Positions 44,298 to 51,390 of a stretch of 64,000 nt of DNA are shown here, piece by piece; position 1 is the stretch's first letter; each line of letters opens with the position of its first letter. The DNA comes from LMUY01 sp965198565 (lineage in GTDB: Bacteria > Pseudomonadota > Alphaproteobacteria > Acetobacterales > Acetobacteraceae). The notes below the pieces were generated by a model. The model had not been told where the DNA came from and made no database searches. It saw nothing but the letters and a program-made list of their open reading frames with translations. The stretch is taken from NCBI GenBank assembly GCA_965198565.1, contig OZ240665.1, forward strand, positions 558,001 through 622,000, given 5' to 3'. The translations under genes were made by a program, and so were the position numbers.

Positions 44298-45632
44298 ATG
44301 GCCCGAATATCACCGATGCCGGCCGAGGCTGTCGTGACCGACGCAAATCAATCCGCCGCCAATGTCAAAGCGGCCGATCAGGAAGCTGACTCCGGGTTGG
44401 CCGTCCGCGTTGCAGTGCTCTGCTCAGCCGTCGCCTTTCTTGATGGCTTTGACAGCACGTCCATTAGCATTGCTGCACCGCTCTTGGTCCAGCAACTGCA
44501 CATCTTGCCTGCGCAACTCGGGTTGGTGTTCTCCTCAGCACTGTTCGGAGCAACGCTGGGCGCGATAACGTTCGGGCGTCTTGCGGATCGCTTCGGCCGC
44601 AAGCGGATGCTGCTCATTTCAACGTTTATTTTCGGCCTGTTTACCCTCGGGACGGCCTTGGCGACCTCGTTGGGCGGCTTGCTTGCGCTGCGCTTCTGCG
44701 CTGGCATCGGTCTCGGTGGTGCCTCGCCCTGCTTCATAGCGCTGGCGTCCGAATTTGCACCCAGCGCTTACCGCGAACGGGTTGCAGCGTTCATCTGGAC
44801 CGCCTTTGCGCTTGGCACAGTGATCGGCACGTTCATCAGCGCCTACTTGGTGTCGATTTCCGGATGGCAGTCGATCTTCCTTGTTGGCGGCGCCGCTCCG
44901 GTTGTCGTCCTGTTTGCCCTGGTCATCTGGCTGCCTGAGTCGAGGCAGTTCCTGCGGCTGCGGGATCGGAGACCGGGCGAGACCGGACATGGCACCAATG
45001 AGCCCGGCGTCCACGGCCTGTTGACGGGCGGCAAAGCACCGGAAACCCTACTGCTCTGGTTTGCCTTTTGGACCGCCTTCGGGACGATGGTGGCCGTGTT
45101 TTCCTTCGCGCCGACGATCATGCGTGATCACGGCATTGCGCTGTCCCGTGCCGCCGTGGCGCTGGGCCTCGCTGGCATCGGATCGCTCATCGGCTCCGCG
45201 ATTGCGGGCCTGCTGATCGAAAAGATCGGGCCCACCATCGTGCTGACGGCGGCGTTTGCGCTTGGCGGCATCGCAACGGCCTTTTTGGGATATGCGCCAG
45301 GCTCGCTCGGAACGACCGCCGGCATCATGGCGTTGGTCGGCCTGTTCGTGGGTGGCATCGGCGGCGCCGGGCTGCTTGCGTTTGCTGCCGTGATCTATCC
45401 CACGGCAATGCGGTCCACCGGCGTCGGGAGCGCGATGGGATCGGCGCGGTTTGGCCAGGTCAGCATGCCGCTTGCCGTCAGCGCCATCTTGAGTGCCGGG
45501 TTTGGTTACAGCGCCGTGTTCTTGGTCCTGGGAGTTATCCTCGTCGGAGCCGCTCTCGCCGTCCTCGGGCTGCAACAGCGACGACGCAGAATGCTCTCGC
45601 CGGATCTGCACCCGCAATCGCCACCCTCGTGA
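44298..45632 (+). CDS. MFS transporter, aromatic acid:H+ symporter (AAHS) type
   Basis: This 444-residue permease has twelve predicted membrane segments. The first contains FLDGFDSTSISIAAPLL, the DGxD motif of AAHS carriers such as PcaK and MhpT. The MFS loop motif is GRLADRFGRKRMLL, and RFCAGIGLGGASPCFIA matches TM4. It would import an aromatic or related organic acid with protons. ATGs at 44298 and 44316 are both possible starts. It begins the second plus-strand run of the cluster (MFS, MBL hydrolase, two SnoaL-like genes), after the second palindrome. Confidence 0.9.
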   Translation: MARISPMPAEAVVTDANQSAANVKAADQEADSGLAVRVAVLCSAVAFLDGFDSTSISIAAPLLVQQLHILPAQLGLVFSSALFGATLGAITFGRLADRFGRKRMLLISTFIFGLFTLGTALATSLGGLLALRFCAGIGLGGASPCFIALASEFAPSAYRERVAAFIWTAFALGTVIGTFISAYLVSISGWQSIFLVGGAAPVVVLFALVIWLPESRQFLRLRDRRPGETGHGTNEPGVHGLLTGGKAPETLLLWFAFWTAFGTMVAVFSFAPTIMRDHGIALSRAAVALGLAGIGSLIGSAIAGLLIEKIGPTIVLTAAFALGGIATAFLGYAPGSLGTTAGIMALVGLFVGGIGGAGLLAFAAVIYPTAMRSTGVGSAMGSARFGQVSMPLAVSAILSAGFGYSAVFLVLGVILVGAALAVLGLQQRRRRMLSPDLHPQSPPS

Positions 45633-45666
45633 CGAGCATGGCGCAACCCTTCTCCACCAGGCTATC

Positions 45667-46560
45667 ATGACCGACCCGGCGCTCTCGCCAACACCAGCCT
45701 CCACTCCCGCGTTTGCGGGTACGGAGGCAAGATTTTACCAGCATCGTATCGGCGACCTCGAGGTCGTGGCGCTGAGCGACGGCGGGATCCCCGTGCCACG
45801 CCCTCCCGGAACACGAGGAACTGCGGACTTCGTTTTGCGTGCGCTCGCCTGCTTGTTGATCCGCCTGCCGAGTGAGGGCGGGCTCGTGCTGATCGATGCA
45901 GGGTTCGGGCCGGCTGCTAAGCGGGCGGGCTTGCCGCTCCCCACAGCCGGTCGCCTGTTGGCCTCACTTTCAGCCGCCGGGATCGCCGCAGAGGATATTG
46001 GCACCGTTCTCATCTCCCACATCCATCCGGACCATGTGGATGGTCTGTATGACGATGACGGAGTTGCGACCTACCCGAACGCCACCTATCGGGTTGGGGC
46101 CGAGGAGTTGGCATTTTGGAGCCAGCAGGAGCTCGATCTGAGCTGGTCTCCGTCGCCCCCGCCCTTCAAGGCAGAGATGCTTGCGACAGCAAAGCGGCTG
46201 CTCGGCTTCGCAGGCAACACGCTCCAAACGTTCCATGCGGGACAGCCGGCCATGCCAGGCATCGAAACGATGCTGCTACCCGGGCACACGCCGGGTCAAG
46301 TCGGCTTCATCATGTCCAGCCGCGGCGACCATCTGCTTTATACCGCCGACGCACTCACCACACCCGAGATGTCGATCGAGGCGCCGGATCGCCAGAACCC
46401 GATCGATCTCGATCCCGAGCTTGGCATTAGGACGCGCAAGACACTCCTCGAAAAGCTGTGCCAACCTGGCTGGCACAGCTTTTCGCCGCATTTCCCGTGG
46501 CCGAACCTCGGATCCGTTCGCAAAGCAGGGGAGCGGTATAGGTGGAATCCAGCCGGGTGA
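45667..46560 (+). CDS. Metallo-beta-lactamase-fold hydrolase
   Basis: This 297-residue protein has the metal-binding motif SHIHPDHVDGL (about residues 117-127), a downstream His in LLPGHTPGQVGF and an Asp in YTADALTT. The final zinc-ligand His lies in FSPHFPWPNLG. The layout fits the MBL-fold branch containing lactonases and other small-molecule hydrolases. No Sec signal is visible, so it is likely cytosolic. It starts 34 bases after the MFS stop. A lactone- or ester-opening step in the pathway is a reasonable inference. Confidence 0.88.
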   Translation: MTDPALSPTPASTPAFAGTEARFYQHRIGDLEVVALSDGGIPVPRPPGTRGTADFVLRALACLLIRLPSEGGLVLIDAGFGPAAKRAGLPLPTAGRLLASLSAAGIAAEDIGTVLISHIHPDHVDGLYDDDGVATYPNATYRVGAEELAFWSQQELDLSWSPSPPPFKAEMLATAKRLLGFAGNTLQTFHAGQPAMPGIETMLLPGHTPGQVGFIMSSRGDHLLYTADALTTPEMSIEAPDRQNPIDLDPELGIRTRKTLLEKLCQPGWHSFSPHFPWPNLGSVRKAGERYRWNPAG

Positions 46561-46674
46561 TCGCCGGCTCCTAGCCCAAGAGCCTCCCCTGTGATGACCC
46601 ATCGCAGGCAGGCCCATGCGCCGGACCCAGTTTAAGAATTATAGCACAGCACTTCGGAGGCCGACCGGAAGCAG

Positions 46675-47295
46675 ATGACCAACAGCTCTCAAACCCTCTT
46701 GGACCAGGTCGCCGTCGCGGACGTAATCATGCGGGAACGTCTCGCCCGCGACAATGCCAAATGGTCGGAAATGGCGAGCTACTACCATCCGGACTCGATG
46801 GTCGATGTATCTTGGTTCAAAGGCAGCGGCGCCGAGTTCGTGGCCCAATCCAAGTGGCAGGCGGACAAGCGCGTCGCGACCAGCAATGCGATCAACTTCC
46901 ACATCATGTCGCCCGCGGTGGTGACGGTGCGCCACGACCGCGCGATTGCCGAGACGCCCTGTTCTCTGCGCAGCTTCATGAAGCTTGGTGGTGTGGAAGT
47001 CAGCCGTGATAGTTTCGTCCGGTTGCTGTGGCGTGCCCAGCCGCTTGATGGAGGCTGGCTGATTGCGGGGTTGCGCTGCGTCTACGTGCGCGATTTACTG
47101 TATACCTGCCAGCCAGGGCAAACCCCCGTGCTCGATGACACCAGGCTCAACAGCTATCGCCTGTCTTATCGCTACACCGCATACATGCTGACGGACCTTG
47201 GCCTATCACCCCGTGATGACTTGCCCGGCGACGACCGGCCCGAAACGGTCGTGGCGTTGCGGGCCGGCGAGCAGGCTTGGCTGGAGCAAGCATGA
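46675..47295 (+). CDS. SnoaL/NTF2-like protein (first of a pair)
   Basis: This 206-residue protein has a SnoaL-like alpha+beta fold: N-terminal helices (VADVIMRERLARDNAKWSEM), then ASYYHPDSMVDVSWFKGSGA, and a beta sheet ending GGWLIAGLRCVYVRDLLY. It shares with the next gene the C-terminal pattern SYR-x4-AY-x4-LG-x-SPRDDLPGDDRPE. Members include cyclases, isomerases and dehydratases. A HisAsp-type dyad could form from YHPDS and the central strands, but no catalytic role is proven. It lies in the middle of the catabolic cluster. Confidence 0.8.
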   Translation: MTNSSQTLLDQVAVADVIMRERLARDNAKWSEMASYYHPDSMVDVSWFKGSGAEFVAQSKWQADKRVATSNAINFHIMSPAVVTVRHDRAIAETPCSLRSFMKLGGVEVSRDSFVRLLWRAQPLDGGWLIAGLRCVYVRDLLYTCQPGQTPVLDDTRLNSYRLSYRYTAYMLTDLGLSPRDDLPGDDRPETVVALRAGEQAWLEQA

Positions 47296-47421
47296 GCCTG
47301 CTGTGCGTACGCGATGCCAGGACAGGTGGCGGCCGCAAAGGGCGTGCGTTTGCGCAAGCACCTTGCGTGGCGTTTGATCGTTGCCTGAATCGTGTGGCCG
47401 CGCAGAAGGAGAGTTGCCTCA

Positions 47422-48018
47422 ATGAGCGACATTGATGAGATCACGCAGCTTGTTCTGCATGAGCGGCAAGGACGGGACCGTGGCTGGTGGGAGCAAATGG
47501 CCGCGTGCTTCCATCCGGATTCATCGGTCAGCTTGAGCTGGTTCGACGGCACCGGCGCCGACTTCGTGACACGCTCGCGCGCCATGAGCGAAGCCGGCCT
47601 GCGGCCATTGCATCGGGTGGCGGCGCCTGTGGTGCACGTCGCGGGCAGCCGCGGCTTTGTGGAGCTGCCCGCTGCCATCGAGGTCCGGTTCCCGATCGGC
47701 GGCGTCGAGGCGGACCTCATCTCCTACTCGCGGCTGATCTACCGAGTCGAACGTCGTGAGCTGTCTTGGAAGATATCGAGCCTGACCGCGATCTACGAGC
47801 GCGACACACTGGCACCGGCGATTCCCGGCACTACGCTCGACGTCGATTCGGCGCAGTTCACCCGCTTCCGTCCGTCATACCGTTGCCTCGCCTATCACAT
47901 CAGCCTTCGCGGCGCGCCAGTACGCGACGACCTGCTGGGCGACGACCAGCCGGAACGCACCAACGCCCTGTACGACAAGATTTTGGATTGGTTGCACTCT
48001 GGGGTGATGGCAGCCTGA
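47422..48018 (+). CDS. SnoaL/NTF2-like protein (second of a pair)
   Basis: This 198-residue protein is related to the preceding gene: DIDEITQLVLHERQGRDRGW, then AACFHPDSSVSLSWFDGTGA, and the shared ending SYRCLAYHISLRGAPVRDDL followed by LGDDQPE. AAGGAGAG nine bases before the ATG at 47422 decides the start over 47392. The pair may work as a heteromer or on successive intermediates. A hairpin with a T6 tract overlaps its stop codon, ending the run. Confidence 0.8.
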   Translation: MSDIDEITQLVLHERQGRDRGWWEQMAACFHPDSSVSLSWFDGTGADFVTRSRAMSEAGLRPLHRVAAPVVHVAGSRGFVELPAAIEVRFPIGGVEADLISYSRLIYRVERRELSWKISSLTAIYERDTLAPAIPGTTLDVDSAQFTRFRPSYRCLAYHISLRGAPVRDDLLGDDQPERTNALYDKILDWLHSGVMAA

Positions 48019-48030
48019 GAGGCTTTTTTG
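48011..48030 (+). terminator. Intrinsic terminator after the SnoaL-like pair
   Basis: CAGCCT-GAG-AGGCT followed by TTTTTTG-type sequence. The stem overlaps the TGA of the upstream gene; it is short (5 bp) but has a clear T-tract. Confidence 0.6.
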
Positions 48031-48089
48031 CTTTGAGCAATACCGCACCGTGAGCATGTTGATTAAAGCCGCAATCGTTTCTATGTGGC

Positions 48090-48403
48090 ATGAAGTCTAT
48101 CGGGGTAAAAACCATCATTATTGAGCAACGCACCTACGTCCTCCACACGCATGCGAGCATGGTGGAGTATCTGCGTATCCTCGAAACGGAGGGGTGGTGA
48201 TGCAAACACCGATGTTCGGCGGTTTAATCGGCTACTGCACCACAGAGTTTGGCGCTCGGAACGAAGGGGTGCATCGTCGGCGCCGGGAGTTGGCGGCGAA
48301 CCCTCGATGGCTGGCTTGCCTGGCGAAGCTTCGCCCCATGATCATGACCAATACCATGACCAATAAGATCATGGATCCGACATCATTCTCGCCGACTCAA
48401 TAG
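48090..48403 (+). pseudogene. NIPSNAP-family protein remnant
   Basis: The first frame reads VKTIIIEQRTYVLHTHASMV, then EYLRILETEGW and TGA, matching the NIPSNAP start (EQRTYTLHPG...EYL). A one-base shift gives PMFGGLIGYCTTEFG, and after a short internal deletion come ELAANPRWLACLAKLRPMI and DPTSFSPTQ, the family's usual end. Intact NIPSNAP proteins are about 105 residues. They occur in many catabolic operons, but this copy is broken in at least two places. Confidence 0.65.
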
Positions 48404-48465
48404 CCGGTGGCGCTGGTCGTTACGGGCTGCGGCTTTCGTCACACGTAAAACTTGGGAGTTCATGC

Positions 48466-49482
48466 ATGAGCGCCGATGTCACGAAGTTGGGTTCGCAGGG
48501 GCCGGCTGTCTATCCCATCGCTCTGGGGTGTGCGGCGATGTCAGGCGCTATCGGCCAAGCGACGGACGACGCCGAGAGCATCGCGACGATCCAGCAGGCG
48601 ATCGAACGGGGAGTGAACCTGATCGACACTGCCGACTTCTACGGCGGGGGGCACAATGAGCTGCTCGTCGGCAAAGCCATCCAGGGCCGGCGCGACAAGG
48701 TCATTCTCTCGGTCAAGTTCGGCGGCTTGCGTTTGCCGAACGGGACGTTCATCGGTCTTGATTCTCGCCCGGCGTCAGTAAAGAACTTTTTGACTTACAC
48801 CCTCACACGCCTCGGCGTGGACCACATCGACATCTACCGCCCTGCCCGGCTGGATCCTCAGGTTCCAATCGAAGACACCATCGGGGCGATTGCCGACCTG
48901 ATCAAGGCGGGTTACGTGCGGCAGATCGGTCTCTCCGAGATGGGACCGGAGACGATCCGCCGGGCTCACTCGGTACATCCGATCTGCGACCTGCAGATCG
49001 AATATTCGCTCATGGCGCGGGGTCCTGAGCGGGCGATCTTTCCCCTGCTAGAACAGCTTGGCATTGCCGTCACGGCATACGGCGTGCTGGCTCACGGCCT
49101 GCTGAGCGGCAAAGCGAAGCCGGCTGGTGCGGGCGATCCCCGTCACCATCTGCCTTGGTTTAGGGAAGGCAACTTCGAACGTAACCAAAAGCTGGTTCAG
49201 GCGCTTGCATTGATCGCGAAAGAAAAGGGCGTAACACCATCCCAGCTCGCCTTGGCCTGGGTGATAGCACAGGGCGAAACGATTGTTCCGGTCGTTGGCG
49301 CTCGCAAACGTATGCAAATAAGCGAGTTGCTCGACGCAATAGACATCAAATTGTCGGCGGATGACCTGGCAGCGATTTCGCAAGCTATCCCGGCCGATGC
49401 CGTGGCAGGCACACGCTACGATGAGCGACTGATGAAGATGTTGGACAGTGAGCGCGCGGCGGCGCCAGCAACGAGCGCTTGA
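48466..49482 (+). CDS. Aldo/keto reductase lacking the catalytic His (second copy)
   Basis: This 338-residue paralogue of the 42777-43769 gene has matching LIDTADFYGGGHNELLVGKA, ILSVKFGGLR and IDIYRPARLDPQVPIEDTIG. The catalytic His is again replaced by Ala within YRPAR. NADPH contacts come near VPVVGARKRMQISELL. The duplication within one cluster suggests successive or alternative reduction steps on related intermediates. The start at 48466 follows a purine-rich CTTGGGAG site. Confidence 0.88.
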   Translation: MSADVTKLGSQGPAVYPIALGCAAMSGAIGQATDDAESIATIQQAIERGVNLIDTADFYGGGHNELLVGKAIQGRRDKVILSVKFGGLRLPNGTFIGLDSRPASVKNFLTYTLTRLGVDHIDIYRPARLDPQVPIEDTIGAIADLIKAGYVRQIGLSEMGPETIRRAHSVHPICDLQIEYSLMARGPERAIFPLLEQLGIAVTAYGVLAHGLLSGKAKPAGAGDPRHHLPWFREGNFERNQKLVQALALIAKEKGVTPSQLALAWVIAQGETIVPVVGARKRMQISELLDAIDIKLSADDLAAISQAIPADAVAGTRYDERLMKMLDSERAAAPATSA

Positions 49483-49655
49483 TTTCGGAAGTATCTCGAG
49501 CCTGAGGCGGCGCTATTGACGGCGGATGCGGTTATTGGCCTGCAATTATCCCGGAACCGGGCTTGAGCGCGGTGTTTGAACACGTTAAAAGACGTCGCCA
49601 AGTAAATCTTTTGCACAACAAGAAACGACAACTATACGATTGTGGAGGAAACACC

Positions 49656-51278
49656 ATGATGAAACGCAGGATGAGACGCAGTAAGTATGCCGGTTCCGCC
49701 GTGGCGGCGATGCTCTTGGCTGGATCGGGCAGCCATGCGCAAGCCGCCGGTCCGCTGATCAACACCACGGGTGGCGCGGTCCAGGGCATCTCGACATCGA
49801 CCACGAACGAGTATCTTGGTATCCCCTACGCAGCCCCGCCCATCGGCTCGCTTCGGTGGAAAGCGCCACAGCCTACGACGTGGCCCGGCGTGCTGCAGGC
49901 CAACACGCTGCCGCCACTCTGTCCGCAACCCGCCGGGCCGCTTGGTGGCGCAAGCCTGACTGAGAATTGTTTGTTCCTCAACGTCTTCACCCCGAGCGTG
50001 GGCGGCACCCGGCTTCCGGTCATGGTTTGGATCCACGGCGGCGCCTTCAAGACCGGCACTGGCGACACGTATGACGGCTCGGCCCTGGTCCAGAACGGCG
50101 TGATCGTTGTCACGCTCAACTATCGGCTGGGTTACCTCGGCTTCCTCGCCAATCCCGCCTTGGACGCGGAGAGCCCAGCCGGCGGCTCGGGTGATTACGG
50201 CCTGATGGATCAGCAGGCGGCGCTGCGGTGGGTTAAGGCCAACGCCGCCTCGTTCGGCGGCGACCCGGACCGGATCACCGTGTTCGGTCAGTCGGCCGGC
50301 GGGCAGTCGGTGCTGGACCAACTGGTGTCGCCCAGTGCGGAAGGCCTGTTTCAGCGCGCGATCATAGAAAGCGGCTCTTACGCGTTCACGCTGCCATCGC
50401 TTGCGAGCAACGACGCCAAAGGCACCGCCTTCGCCGACGCTGTCGGCTGCGGTAACGACGCCACCTGCCTGCGTGGGCTGTCGGTTTCGACCATTATTGG
50501 GCAGGAAAGCCCCAGCTCGTCTGTGGCGAGTCCCTTGGGCAGCCAGTTCCAACCCAATGTCGGCACGGCCATCCTGCCGTACCAACCGCTGCTAGGCATC
50601 GCTTTCGGCGCGCTGAACCGCGTTCCGGTGCTGCAGGGAACCAACCACGACGAGGGGCGCCTGTTTACGGCGATCGACTTCGACTTCCAAGGCGGACCGC
50701 TGCAAGCCTCTGGGTATGACACCGCGATCGCCAGCGTGGTCAGCTCCAAGTTCGTCTTTGCCGCTGCCGCGCAGTATCCCGCGAGCGCCTACACCAGCCT
50801 CGATCTTGCCTTTGCGTCGCTGTTCACCGATGCGACGTTTTCCTGTTCCGCTTTCACCTTCGATCAGTTGCTGTCACTGCACGTTCCCACCTACGCTTAC
50901 GAGTTTGCCGACGAGAACGCGGCTCGGCTGTCGCTGCCGACCGATCCATTCCTGCCGCTCGCCGCGACGCACGGCACCGAGTTGCCGTTTCTTTGGGCTA
51001 ACCTAATTGGGACCGGCATTCCAAAGGGAGCCACGCTGACGACGGCGGAGCAGCAGCTTTCCGCGCAGATGCTGGCCGCTTGGACCAACTTCGCCAAAGC
51101 AGGCAATCCGAATGGTCCGACTGTGACTGAGTGGCCCCGGTTTGAACTTGGATCTAAGCTCGTCAACCAGCTTGTCCCCACAACACCGTCGCCAATCTCC
51201 AACTTTAGCACCGAGCATAAATGTTATTTCTGGGAGCCGGTGCTTGCGCTGGTGGCCTCGCAGGCGGGCGCGCTTTAG
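49656..51278 (+). CDS. Secreted type B carboxylesterase
   Basis: This 540-residue alpha/beta hydrolase has an N-terminal signal (YAGSAVAAMLLAGSGSHAQA) and the type B pattern: EYLGIPYAAPPIGSLRW, then ENCLFLNVFTPS, oxyanion hole WIHGGAFKTG, and nucleophile elbow FGQSAGGQSV (Ser about 212). The acid residue lies in NHDEGRLF and the His in THGTELPFLW. TGGAGGAA eight bases before the ATG at 49656 sets the start. It probably cleaves an ester in the periplasm or outside the cell, releasing alcohol or acid for the porin, permease and dehydrogenases of this cluster. Confidence 0.9.
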   Translation: MMKRRMRRSKYAGSAVAAMLLAGSGSHAQAAGPLINTTGGAVQGISTSTTNEYLGIPYAAPPIGSLRWKAPQPTTWPGVLQANTLPPLCPQPAGPLGGASLTENCLFLNVFTPSVGGTRLPVMVWIHGGAFKTGTGDTYDGSALVQNGVIVVTLNYRLGYLGFLANPALDAESPAGGSGDYGLMDQQAALRWVKANAASFGGDPDRITVFGQSAGGQSVLDQLVSPSAEGLFQRAIIESGSYAFTLPSLASNDAKGTAFADAVGCGNDATCLRGLSVSTIIGQESPSSSVASPLGSQFQPNVGTAILPYQPLLGIAFGALNRVPVLQGTNHDEGRLFTAIDFDFQGGPLQASGYDTAIASVVSSKFVFAAAAQYPASAYTSLDLAFASLFTDATFSCSAFTFDQLLSLHVPTYAYEFADENAARLSLPTDPFLPLAATHGTELPFLWANLIGTGIPKGATLTTAEQQLSAQMLAAWTNFAKAGNPNGPTVTEWPRFELGSKLVNQLVPTTPSPISNFSTEHKCYFWEPVLALVASQAGAL

Positions 51279-51288
51279 CGACAGTCGG

Positions 51289-51317
51289 CCGCCGTCCGGG
51301 TCTGACCCGGACGGCGG
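51289..51317. terminator. Bidirectional hairpin between convergent genes
   Basis: CCGCCGTCCGGGT, loop CTG, ACCCGGACGGCGG: a perfect 13-bp stem placed between the esterase stop and the end of the unknown minus-strand gene. There is no long T-tract on either side, but position and symmetry fit a shared terminator. Confidence 0.7.
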
Positions 51318-51390
51318 CACATATACGCCGGCGAAGGTCCGATGAGATTGCTCGGGCCATGAAGGCTGCCTCCTTCGCCAACCCGCGGTT

